Source of the DNA: Clostridium sp.
GTDB taxonomy: Bacteria > Bacillota > Clostridia > Clostridiales > Clostridiaceae
Direction of reading: 5' to 3'
Length of the DNA stretch: 34,364 bases
Assembly (NCBI GenBank): GCA_012512905.1
Contig: JAAZDF010000107.1
Span: 1-34,364, forward strand
The notes beneath the pieces were generated by a model that was not told the DNA's origin, did not search any database, and was given only the letters and a program-made list of their open reading frames with translations. Both the position numbers and the translations under genes were made by a program. This document shows, one piece after another, positions 9,601 through 18,202 of the stretch; within the stretch, counting starts at the first letter, position 1; every line of letters starts with the position of its first letter.

Positions 9601-10551
9601 ATGAAGAACTTTAAAAAGATAGCGATTATAACTTTAATAATTTCTTCTGTTTCTGTGGGAATGGGACTTTTTATATTATATAGCTCTGAATCTAGTTTAG
9701 AAGATTTTGTATCAGCTGTTGAAAATTTTATCAATATGAAGAATACTAATATAAAAAAATCAGATATAATTAATATCGACGAAGAGTATAGCTATAAACT
9801 TGGAAATGAAAAATTACTGCATATAGATTCAAAAATAAGTAATATAGAAATAAAAACATCCACAGCAGATGAAATAGTTTTTAAAATAAAAGGAAACATA
9901 AATAAAAAACATTGCAGAGATTATCTAGATATTAAAAAAGATGGAAACAGTTTTGAGGTAAAAATACTGAAAAATGCAAATAAAAATGTTTCGATTTTAA
10001 ATCTAGGCAAATTAAATATAGAAATTATTATCCCAGAAAACAAATTTAAAGAAATTAATTATATTACTGTTTCAGGGGATATTTTAATAGAAGATTTAAA
10101 CCTTGAAAAATTAGATATAGATAGCATTTCAGGGAATGTACATCTTGACAAAGGTAAGGTTAATGAATTAACATGTAGTTTAGTGTCTGGTAACTTATTT
10201 TCTACCAGCACTACCGATAAAATAAATTGTGATTCTGTATCAGGTGAAGTTGAAGTCTTAAATGCTTATAAGGTTAATATTGAGACAATATCTGGAGATA
10301 TTATTGTTAAATCCAAAAACATAGGAGACAAAAGTTATTTAAATAGCTTATCTGGAAACATAAAACTTTATTCTAGTAATCTTAATGAAATTGATATTTA
10401 TTTAGATTCACTTGAGGAATCTATTAATTATAATAATAATAAGATTAGTATTAGTAAGTTCTATGATTTCAACTCTTTTGCTGAAGACCAAATAAATACT
10501 TTAAATATTGAAACAATGTCGGGTGATATAGAAATTTTTGATGAAAATTAA
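9601..10551 (+). CDS. DUF4097-type beta-strand repeat protein with N-terminal TM anchor
   Basis: N-terminal TM helix then repeated SGDI/SGNV/SGEV motifs (ITVSGDILIEDLNLEKLDIDSISGNVHL...ETMSGDIEIF). Confidence 0.85.
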   Translation: MKNFKKIAIITLIISSVSVGMGLFILYSSESSLEDFVSAVENFINMKNTNIKKSDIINIDEEYSYKLGNEKLLHIDSKISNIEIKTSTADEIVFKIKGNINKKHCRDYLDIKKDGNSFEVKILKNANKNVSILNLGKLNIEIIIPENKFKEINYITVSGDILIEDLNLEKLDIDSISGNVHLDKGKVNELTCSLVSGNLFSTSTTDKINCDSVSGEVEVLNAYKVNIETISGDIIVKSKNIGDKSYLNSLSGNIKLYSSNLNEIDIYLDSLEESINYNNNKISISKFYDFNSFAEDQINTLNIETMSGDIEIFDEN

Positions 10552-10628
10552 GAAAGTTCACAGTTTATTAACAAACATTGTATAAATTTTATTTATAATG
10601 TTAGTATAAGTTAAAAAGGGGTGTTATT

Positions 10629-10817
10629 ATGAAAGTATCAATTGATCATGATCTTTGTATAGGTTGTGGTGTATGTCCAAGTGTTGCACCAGATTTATTC
10701 GAAATGAATGACGAAGGACTTGCAGATCCATTAGTGGACGAAGTACCTGAAGGTGAAGAAGATTTAGCTGAAGAAGCTTCAGATAGTTGTCCTGTAGCGG
10801 CAATTATTTTAGATTAA
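10629..10817 (+). CDS. Ferredoxin, single [4Fe-4S]
   Basis: CIGCGVCPSVAPDLFEMNDEG...DSCPVAAI: CxxCxxC plus distal CP. Confidence 0.95.
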   Translation: MKVSIDHDLCIGCGVCPSVAPDLFEMNDEGLADPLVDEVPEGEEDLAEEASDSCPVAAIILD

Positions 10818-10833
10818 TTTAATATTAGATTAT

Positions 10834-10864
10834 AAAAGGGGCCTAGATACTAGAAGCCTCTTTT
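10834..10864 (+). terminator. Rho-independent terminator after ferredoxin
   Basis: AAAAGGGGC-ctagatactagaa-GCCTCTTTT stem-loop. Confidence 0.7.
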
Positions 10865-10917
10865 ATTATATATAATTGATTTAAATATATAGTATAATAA
10901 AATAAAAAGGAGGAAGT

Positions 10918-12129
10918 ATGGATATCTCTAACAAAAATTATTTAACTAAACTTGTTCTTTTAATAGTACTAATATTCCCTTTTGTAGCTAATGACAAATT
11001 ATACTTGTTAGGGATTGTACTGATTATTTTTTATTTGTTATATTTATATGTGGATGTTGATGCAAGAAAAAAACTAAAAAGGACTAGAGCCTACTTTAAT
11101 TATAAATTGAATACTATAACAATATTATTCTTTATATATATGAGTATAACTTTTATTTTTTCTTTAGATAGGCAAAAAAGCTTGATTAGCATTTTAACTT
11201 TTACTACTGGAATAATAATTTTCTTTATAGTTCAATATGAGTTTAATAAGGCAAATAGTATAAACCTTATTTTGAAAAGTTATTTTGCTGGAGCACTTAT
11301 TTTATCCTTATACCATGTAGCAAAACTTTTGTATATTGAAATATCTCTTGGGAAAAAATTTGATTATTTATCAAATATATCTTTTTTGACAAGTGGATCT
11401 TTGCTTGCATACTTTTTGATAGTTCCATTTTTTCCTGCACTAGTAATGTATATATTTAAGGAAAAAGCTTTTGATACTAAATTTTATCTTGCAGTTTCTG
11501 TGTTTTCTCTTATAACTATATTCACTACGAAATCTCCAGGAGCTATTGTAGGTATATTTATAGGATTAACAATTCTTTCTTTATTATACTCAGTTAAATT
11601 TATAGTTGCTTTAATTCCAACAAGTATTTTTCTCTTTTTAATACCTGTGTTTACAAGAAGACAAAACACATATTTTATGATAAGTGAAAACTTTGGAAGA
11701 AGAGGTTATATGATTGAATTTTTGAGTCTTTATAAAAAAAGATTGTTTTTTGGTACAGGTATAAATACAGTTGATTCTTTATATTTTGATTTTTTACAAA
11801 CTAAAAATGTAACTTATGATCTTAGTCTTATAAACAAACCATTTAATTTACCTTTTAAAATTCTTGTAGAGGGTGGTATATTTGGAGCTGTTTTGTTTAT
11901 AATACTATTTGTGATTCTTGTAAAATCTATAATTAAGTACACTAAATCTTATAAAGTTGAAATAAAGTATAAAGCTATGTATGTTGGTTTTTTAATTTCA
12001 TTGATAGTAATTATAGCCTTAAATTTCTTAGACAGTTTTGCATTTGAACCTAAACTTGTTATATCATTTTTCATAGTTATGGGAATTATGTTTGCAAGTT
12101 CGTCTTCAAAAGGCATTAAAAATATTTAA
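10918..12129 (+). CDS. O-antigen ligase/polymerase-like polytopic membrane protein
   Basis: 403 aa with about 10 hydrophobic segments; GTGINTVDSLYFDFLQTKN...NLPFKILVEGGIFGAVLFIILF resembles the O-antigen ligase (Wzy/WaaL) C-terminal region. Confidence 0.65.
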   Translation: MDISNKNYLTKLVLLIVLIFPFVANDKLYLLGIVLIIFYLLYLYVDVDARKKLKRTRAYFNYKLNTITILFFIYMSITFIFSLDRQKSLISILTFTTGIIIFFIVQYEFNKANSINLILKSYFAGALILSLYHVAKLLYIEISLGKKFDYLSNISFLTSGSLLAYFLIVPFFPALVMYIFKEKAFDTKFYLAVSVFSLITIFTTKSPGAIVGIFIGLTILSLLYSVKFIVALIPTSIFLFLIPVFTRRQNTYFMISENFGRRGYMIEFLSLYKKRLFFGTGINTVDSLYFDFLQTKNVTYDLSLINKPFNLPFKILVEGGIFGAVLFIILFVILVKSIIKYTKSYKVEIKYKAMYVGFLISLIVIIALNFLDSFAFEPKLVISFFIVMGIMFASSSSKGIKNI

Positions 12130-12162
12130 ATGTAAATTGAAATATAAAAATTGAATATAAAT

Positions 12163-12193
12163 AAAAAAGCCGGAATTTATTCTGGCTTTTTTT
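12163..12193 (+). terminator. Rho-independent terminator
   Basis: AAAAAAGCCGGAAT-ttattc-TGGCTTTTTTT. Confidence 0.85.
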
Positions 12194-12207
12194 ATTTGAA
12201 AAAACTA

Positions 12208-12236
12208 TTGCATATTTGAAAAATCTTTTATATAAT
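12208..12236 (+). promoter_or_regulatory. Promoter of the polyamine regulator/transport operon
   Basis: TTGCAT (12208-12213), 17-nt spacer, TATAAT (12231-12236); followed by AGTTTA-N7-TAAACT inverted repeat (12243-12261). Confidence 0.7.
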
Positions 12237-12287
12237 AGTTAGAGTTTAGTATAAGTAAACTTAAAGTTTAATGATAAGGGGGATATT

Positions 12288-12827
12288 GTGGATATAGGTA
12301 ATAAAATTAAAGAAATTAGAGTAAAAAATGATTTAACACAAGAAGAATTAGCTGACAGATGTGAAATTACAAAAGGCTATATATCTCAAATTGAAAGAAA
12401 TATTACTTCTCCTTCTATTCAGACACTTATTGATATTTTAGAAGCACTTGGAACAGGTTTGAAAGATTTTTTTAGTGATAATAAGGAAGAAAAAATAGTT
12501 TTTACTAAAGAAGATGTTTTTGTAAAAGAAGATGAAGGTTTAAATCATAAAATAACATGGATAATCCCAAATGCACAAAAAAATATTATGGAGCCTATTA
12601 TTATGGAAATAAATTCAAAAGGTAGAACTTATGATTTAGATCCTCATGAAGGAGAAGAGTTTGGTTATGTTCTTAGTGGTGCCATAGTACTTGAGATTGG
12701 TGATGAAAAACATAAGGTGAAAAAAGGAGAAAGTTTTTATTTTATGCCTAATAGCAACCATTTCATATCAAATCCATACAAAAACAAGGCCAAATTAATT
12801 TGGGTGAGTACACCGCCTGTTTTTTAA
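12288..12827 (+). CDS. XRE-cupin transcriptional regulator (probable pot operon regulator), GTG start
   Basis: HTH IGNKIKEIRVKNDLTQEELADRCEITKGYISQIERNITSPSIQTL plus C-terminal cupin HEGEEFGYVLSGAIVLEIGDEKHKVKKGESFYF. Confidence 0.92.
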   Translation: MDIGNKIKEIRVKNDLTQEELADRCEITKGYISQIERNITSPSIQTLIDILEALGTGLKDFFSDNKEEKIVFTKEDVFVKEDEGLNHKITWIIPNAQKNIMEPIIMEINSKGRTYDLDPHEGEEFGYVLSGAIVLEIGDEKHKVKKGESFYFMPNSNHFISNPYKNKAKLIWVSTPPVF

Positions 12828-12843
12828 TTGAAAGGAGCAAAGC

Positions 12844-13887
12844 ATGGAAAATAATATAATGATTGATTTGAAAAATATTAAAAAAGTATTTAAAGATAAT
12901 ATTGTTATTGAAAATATGAATTTATATATAAAAGAAAATGAGTTTTTAACTCTTTTAGGACCAAGTGGATGTGGTAAAACAACGACCCTTAGAATTATTG
13001 GTGGTTTTGAAAATCCAACCAATGGAAAGGTTATTATAGAAAACAAAGATATGACTCATGTAATGCCTTATGATAGGCCTGTTAATACAGTTTTTCAAAA
13101 GTATGCATTATTTCCGAATATGAATATATTTGAAAATATTGCTTTTGGTCTTAGAATAAAAAAGACAGCTAAAAAAGAAATAGAAAAAAAAGTTAAAGAT
13201 ATTTTAGCACTTGTAAATCTGAGTGGATTTGAGGAAAGAGAGGTAGATTCGCTAAGTGGTGGACAGCAGCAAAGAGTTGCTATAGCAAGAGCACTCATAA
13301 ATGAGCCTAAAGTCCTTTTGCTTGATGAGCCTTTAGGAGCTTTAGATTTAAAACTCAGAAAAGATATGCAGTTAGAACTTAAAAGAATTCAAGAAAGAGT
13401 AGGGATAACTTTTGTTTATGTAACCCATGATCAGGAAGAAGCACTAAGCATGTCAGATACTGTTGTGGTTATGGACAAGGGTGAGATTCAGCAAATAGGA
13501 ACTCCAATTGACATATACAATGAGCCTAAAAATATTTTTGTCGCTGAGTTTATAGGCGATAGCAATATCTTAGAAGGAATAATGGAAGCCGATTATAAAG
13601 TTAGATTCTTAGGTAATTCATTTGAATGTCTAGATAAAGGTTTTAATAAAGATGAAGAGATAAATCTCGTAATAAGACCAGAGGATATAAATATTACCAG
13701 TAAAGAAAATACATCTTTAAGTGGAGAGATAACTAGTGTTAACTTTAAAGGGATTCATTATGAAATAATAGTAAAATCAAATGGATATGATTTTAAAATT
13801 CAGTCCACAAAATATTTTGAAGTAGGCGAACTAGTAGGACTAGAAATTCTTCCGGACTCTATCCATATCATGAAAAAGGAGTTGTAA
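12844..13887 (+). CDS. potA: Spermidine/putrescine ABC transporter ATP-binding protein
   Basis: Walker [57 protein letters not shown]-terminal TOBE-like domain. Confidence 0.95.
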   Translation: MENNIMIDLKNIKKVFKDNIVIENMNLYIKENEFLTLLGPSGCGKTTTLRIIGGFENPTNGKVIIENKDMTHVMPYDRPVNTVFQKYALFPNMNIFENIAFGLRIKKTAKKEIEKKVKDILALVNLSGFEEREVDSLSGGQQQRVAIARALINEPKVLLLDEPLGALDLKLRKDMQLELKRIQERVGITFVYVTHDQEEALSMSDTVVVMDKGEIQQIGTPIDIYNEPKNIFVAEFIGDSNILEGIMEADYKVRFLGNSFECLDKGFNKDEEINLVIRPEDINITSKENTSLSGEITSVNFKGIHYEIIVKSNGYDFKIQSTKYFEVGELVGLEILPDSIHIMKKEL

Positions 13888-13889
13888 GT

Positions 13890-14729
13890 ATGAAACTGAA
13901 AAAGATGGCTTATCCTTATCTTATGTGGATATTAATATTTATATTTGTACCTTTAATTTTAGTTATATATTTTGCAATAACAAGAGGAAACAGTAAAGAT
14001 TTCGAGACTTTTGTATTAAGTTTAGCAAATTTTAAAAGGTTTTTTACACCTGTTTATTTGAAGGTTCTTTTAAAATCTTTAAAACTCTCTATATATTCAA
14101 CAATGATTACCTTATTTCTTGGATATCCTGTGGCTTTTATAATATCTAGATCAAAAATAAAAACAAGAAATATTATGATATTACTTTTTGTTTTTCCAAT
14201 GTGGATGAATTTACTTTTAAGAACATATGCATGGCTAACAATTCTCGGCAAAAACGGAATCATCAATAATATATTAATGTTTTTCGGCTTTGGTACTAAA
14301 AACATGCTTTATAGAGAAGGTGCAGTTCTTTTAGGTATGGTATATAATTTTTTACCCTTTATGGTTCTTCCTATCTACTCAGTACTTGTAAAAATGGACA
14401 ACTCACTCATAGAAGCTGCTCAGGATTTAGGGGCGAAAAGTTTTACTGTATTTAGGAAGATAATCTTCCCTTTAAGTGTACCGGGCATTATAACTGGAAT
14501 TACGATGGTCTTTGTACCTGCAGTAAGTACTTTTGTTATATCTTCTTTGTTAGGAGGAAATAAGACCCCTCTTATTGGGAATTTAATAGAGCAGCAGTTT
14601 TTAGTTAGTGGGGATTGGCATTTTGGATCATCAATGGCCTTAGTACTTATAGTTATTATATTTATATTTGCATATATAACAGGTAAATTTGAGGGTAGTT
14701 CTGGAAAAGAACGAGGTGTTTTATGGTAA
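13890..14729 (+). CDS. potB: Spermidine/putrescine ABC transporter permease
   Basis: EAAQDLGAKSFTVFRKIIFPLSVPGI EAA loop; position in pot operon. Confidence 0.94.
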   Translation: MKLKKMAYPYLMWILIFIFVPLILVIYFAITRGNSKDFETFVLSLANFKRFFTPVYLKVLLKSLKLSIYSTMITLFLGYPVAFIISRSKIKTRNIMILLFVFPMWMNLLLRTYAWLTILGKNGIINNILMFFGFGTKNMLYREGAVLLGMVYNFLPFMVLPIYSVLVKMDNSLIEAAQDLGAKSFTVFRKIIFPLSVPGIITGITMVFVPAVSTFVISSLLGGNKTPLIGNLIEQQFLVSGDWHFGSSMALVLIVIIFIFAYITGKFEGSSGKERGVLW

Positions 14730-15505
14730 AGAGATTTATTACAAAAACTTATATGGGCTTAATATTTTTATTTTTATATGCACCTATACTTGTTCTGATG
14801 GTTTTTTCATTTAACTCATCTAAGTCTAGAGGAAATTTCAGCGGGGTTACTTTTAAATGGTACGTAGAACTTTTTCAAAACCAAGAAGTTATGAGGGCTC
14901 TGTCTAATACTCTTATAATAGGAGTTGTATCAACCCTTGTGGCAACATTTATAGGAACTTTTGCAGCTATTGGAATTTATTTTATGAAAAAAGGTTATTT
15001 TAAAAAGTTAGTTTTAAATTTAAATTACTTACCAGTACTTAATCCTGATATTGTAATGGCAGTTTCTCTTGCCGCTTTATATAAAATTATGGGATTAAAG
15101 CTAGGATTAGTAACAATAATTTTATCCCATATTACATTTTCAATACCTTATGTTGTTTTAGCTATACTGCCTAAACTAAAACAAATGAATAACTTTTTAG
15201 TTGAAGCAGCTATGGATTTAGGGGCTAAACCACTTTATGCAGTGAGAAAAATAATTATTCCGGAAATAAAAGAAAGTATAGTAGTAGGACTTCTTATAGC
15301 TTTTACTCTTTCCATAGATGATTTTGCTATAAGTTTTTTCACAACAGGTCATGGCGTATCTAATCTTAGTATTTTAATATATTCAATGGCTAAAAAAGGT
15401 ATAAACCCTATGATTAATGCTTTATCAACTCTTATGATGATTACATTATTTGCTTTTTTAGTGATAATATACAAAAAAAATGAAAAAGTAGATATTGATA
15501 GTTAA
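14723..15505 (+). CDS. potC: Spermidine/putrescine ABC transporter permease
   Basis: EAAMDLGAKPLYAVRKIIIPEIKESI EAA loop; LSIDDFAISFFTTG. Confidence 0.95.
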   Translation: MVKRFITKTYMGLIFLFLYAPILVLMVFSFNSSKSRGNFSGVTFKWYVELFQNQEVMRALSNTLIIGVVSTLVATFIGTFAAIGIYFMKKGYFKKLVLNLNYLPVLNPDIVMAVSLAALYKIMGLKLGLVTIILSHITFSIPYVVLAILPKLKQMNNFLVEAAMDLGAKPLYAVRKIIIPEIKESIVVGLLIAFTLSIDDFAISFFTTGHGVSNLSILIYSMAKKGINPMINALSTLMMITLFAFLVIIYKKNEKVDIDS

Positions 15506-15524
15506 TAATAATTAGGAGGGGAAA

Positions 15525-16562
15525 ATGAAAAAAAAATATATTATGATAATATTAGTAATAATAATTACCAGTGTACTTTCAGCTTGCAGTGAGAAAAAAG
15601 AAACTATAAATGTTTTTAATTTTGGAGAATATATTGACGAAAGTGTATTAAAAACTTTTGAAGAAGAAACTGGAATTAAAGTTAAATACGATACATTTGC
15701 AACAAATGAAGATATGTATGTAAGACTAAAGCAAGGTAGTGACTCTTACGATGTTGTATTTATTTCTGATTATATGATAGAAAGAAGTATCAAAGAAGAT
15801 TATTTAGAAAAAATAAACTGGGAAAATATACCTAATAGTAAATATATTAATCCGATTTTTAAAAATTTGATTTTTGATCCTAAAGATGAATATTCTGCTC
15901 CATATACTTGGGGGACTATGGGCATAATCTATAATACAAAGTTAATAAAAGATAAGCTAACTAGTTGGAATGATCTTTGGAATGAAAAATATGCCGGTGA
16001 TATTTTAATGCTTAACAGTCAAAGAGACACTCTGGGGGTAGCTCTTATGAATTTAAGCTATTCAATGAATACTAGAAATGAAAAAGAACTTTTAGAAGCA
16101 AGAGATCTTTTGATAGATCAAAAACCCCTTGTCTATGCTTACCTTGGAGACGATATTAAAGATGCTCTTATTGCAGAGGAAGGTTCTATAGGAGTTGTTT
16201 GGTCTGGAGATGCTGTTTATATGAAAGAAGAAAACCCAGACTTAAAATATATAATCCCTAAAGAAGGAACAAATCTTTGGTTTGATAGTATGGTTATACC
16301 CAAGTCCACAAAAAACAAAGAGGGTGCAGAAAAGTTTATAAATTTTCTACTGAGACCTGATATCGCACAATTAAACTCTGAGTTTACAGGCTACTCTTCT
16401 CCAATACCAGAGGCAGTAAAGAATTTAGATATTTCAATACAAGAAGATCCTGTTAGTTATCCTTCAGAAGAAGTTATTAAAAATACAGAAATATTCAGAG
16501 ATCCTTCTGATATATTATATAAGTATGATGAAATATGGACAGAAATCATCTCATCTGAGTAA
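15525..16562 (+). CDS. potD: Spermidine/putrescine-binding lipoprotein
   Basis: Lipobox SVLSAC; INVFNFGEYIDESVLKTFEEETGIKVKYDTFATNEDMYVRLKQGSDSYDVVF. Confidence 0.95.
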   Translation: MKKKYIMIILVIIITSVLSACSEKKETINVFNFGEYIDESVLKTFEEETGIKVKYDTFATNEDMYVRLKQGSDSYDVVFISDYMIERSIKEDYLEKINWENIPNSKYINPIFKNLIFDPKDEYSAPYTWGTMGIIYNTKLIKDKLTSWNDLWNEKYAGDILMLNSQRDTLGVALMNLSYSMNTRNEKELLEARDLLIDQKPLVYAYLGDDIKDALIAEEGSIGVVWSGDAVYMKEENPDLKYIIPKEGTNLWFDSMVIPKSTKNKEGAEKFINFLLRPDIAQLNSEFTGYSSPIPEAVKNLDISIQEDPVSYPSEEVIKNTEIFRDPSDILYKYDEIWTEIISSE

Positions 16563-16584
16563 AAAAGCCTTAGGGCTTTTTTTT
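16561..16584 (+). terminator. Rho-independent terminator of pot operon
   Basis: AAAAAAGCC-tta-GGGCTTTTTT, overlapping the potD stop codon. Confidence 0.8.
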
Positions 16585-16608
16585 ATTTAAAAGAAAATGA
16601 AGAATAGC

Positions 16609-16636
16609 TTTACAAAATTTGTTTTTATAATATAAT
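16609..16636 (+). promoter_or_regulatory. malQ-glgP promoter
   Basis: TTTACA (16609-16614), 16-nt spacer, TATAAT (16631-16636). Confidence 0.65.
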
Positions 16637-16649
16637 GGAGGTGGCATTG

Positions 16650-16663
16650 TGCAAGCGGTTGCA
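16650..16663. promoter_or_regulatory. LacI-family operator (MalR-type or cre-like)
   Basis: TGCAAGCGGTTGCA: TGCAA/TTGCA half-sites around a central CG; positioned at the predicted transcription start. Confidence 0.75.
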
Positions 16664-16691
16664 TAAATTATTTAATTGCAAAGGAGGGTTT

Positions 16692-16713
16692 AGTTTGGAT
16701 TTATATCCAAACT
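16692..16713 (+). promoter_or_regulatory. Hairpin between SD and malQ start codon (overlaps putative 7-codon leader ORF 16695-16718)
   Basis: AGTTTGGAT-ttat-ATCCAAACT exact 9-bp stem; SD AAGGAGG at 16681-16687, malQ ATG at 16720. Confidence 0.65.
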
Positions 16714-16719
16714 TTTAAT

Positions 16720-18198
16720 ATGAGAAAAAGAAGTAGTGGAGTATTAATGCATATATCAAGTCTTCCAGGAGAATATGGGATTGGAGATTTTGGTAAAAAT
16801 GCATATAAATTTGTGGATTTTATCTACGAATCAGGTCTTACTTATTGGCAAATATTACCTCTTGGAGTAACAGGATATGGTGACTCTCCTTATCAAAGTT
16901 TTTCAGCTTTTGCTGGGAACCCATATTTTATCGATTTAGATGAATTTTTAGATAAAGAACTCATCACTAAAGAAGATATAGAAAAATATCCTCTTGGAGA
17001 AGATAAAACAGAGATTAACTATAGTATTCTTTATAAAAATAAGCTAAAGCTTCTAAAACTAGCTTCGGAGAACTCAAAAGCAAGTTACAAAAAAGAAATA
17101 GAAGACTTTTATGAAAAGGAAAAAGATTGGCTTAGAAATTATGTTCTCTTTATGTCTATAAAAGAAAAATTTAACGGAAAAGCTTGGTTTAAATGGAGTG
17201 AAGACTATAAAGATTTTAATTCTAATCAAGTTAAGTTATTTGAAGAAGAGAATAAAGATGTACTTTACACTCATATTTTTATACAATATTTCTTTTTCAA
17301 GCAATGGGAAAATTTAAAAGAATATGCAAACTCAAGAGGGATAAAAATTATAGGTGATCTTCCAATATATATATCTGAAGATAGTTCTGATATATGGGCA
17401 AATAAAGACCTATTTAAATTAGACAGAGATTTTAGACCAGTTACAGTTTCAGGTTGTCCTCCAGATAAATTTGCTACCTTAGGACAACTTTGGGGAAATC
17501 CTATATATGACTGGGAAAAAATAGAAAATAATAACTATGCATGGTGGATAAAAAGACTGGAAGAAAGTTTTAAACTGTATGATACACTTAGAATAGATCA
17601 TTTCAGAGGATTTGAATCTTTTTGGGAAATAAAAAATGGCTTAGAAGATGCAACTGTTGGTAAATGGACTAAAGGTCCAGGGATAAAATTATTTAATGAA
17701 ATTAAAAAAACACTTGGAGAACTAGATATAATTGCAGAAGATTTAGGGTTTTTAACTAAAGAAGTAACAGAGCTTATAGAAGAAACAGGATACCCTGGTA
17801 TGAATGTTTTACAATTTGCATTTGAGAGTTATGGGAACTCTGTATATTTACCACACAATAATATAAGAAATTCTGTTGTTTATACAGGCACCCACGACAA
17901 TGAAACTATACTAGGTTGGTTTAAAAATTTAAGTGATGAAGATAAAAGTTTTGCAGTCAAATATCTTAAACTAGATTATGACGAAGGAATTAACTGGGGG
18001 CTTATACGAGGAGCTTACAGCTCACCTGCATATTTAGCTGTAATACCTATGCAAGACTTTTTAGGCCTTGGAAATGAAGCTAGAATGAATACTCCTTCGA
18101 CTTTAGGTGGTAATTGGACTTGGAGAATGAAGGATAGTACAATAGATACTGATGTTATAAAAAATATATTAGATTTAAATAAACTATATGGGAGATAA
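16720..18198 (+). CDS. malQ: 4-alpha-glucanotransferase (amylomaltase)
   Basis: 492 aa; RSSGVLMHISSLPGEYGIGDFG, LRIDHFRGFESFWEI, IIAEDLGFLT, YTGTHDNETILGW. Confidence 0.97.
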   Translation: MRKRSSGVLMHISSLPGEYGIGDFGKNAYKFVDFIYESGLTYWQILPLGVTGYGDSPYQSFSAFAGNPYFIDLDEFLDKELITKEDIEKYPLGEDKTEINYSILYKNKLKLLKLASENSKASYKKEIEDFYEKEKDWLRNYVLFMSIKEKFNGKAWFKWSEDYKDFNSNQVKLFEEENKDVLYTHIFIQYFFFKQWENLKEYANSRGIKIIGDLPIYISEDSSDIWANKDLFKLDRDFRPVTVSGCPPDKFATLGQLWGNPIYDWEKIENNNYAWWIKRLEESFKLYDTLRIDHFRGFESFWEIKNGLEDATVGKWTKGPGIKLFNEIKKTLGELDIIAEDLGFLTKEVTELIEETGYPGMNVLQFAFESYGNSVYLPHNNIRNSVVYTGTHDNETILGWFKNLSDEDKSFAVKYLKLDYDEGINWGLIRGAYSSPAYLAVIPMQDFLGLGNEARMNTPSTLGGNWTWRMKDSTIDTDVIKNILDLNKLYGR

Positions 18199-18202
18199 AT
18201 AG

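Noticed and set aside
11484-14305. Minus-strand ORFs 11484-11669, 12795-13046, 13095-13298 and 14054-14305
   Set aside because: Antisense to the membrane protein and pot operon genes; no supporting signals.
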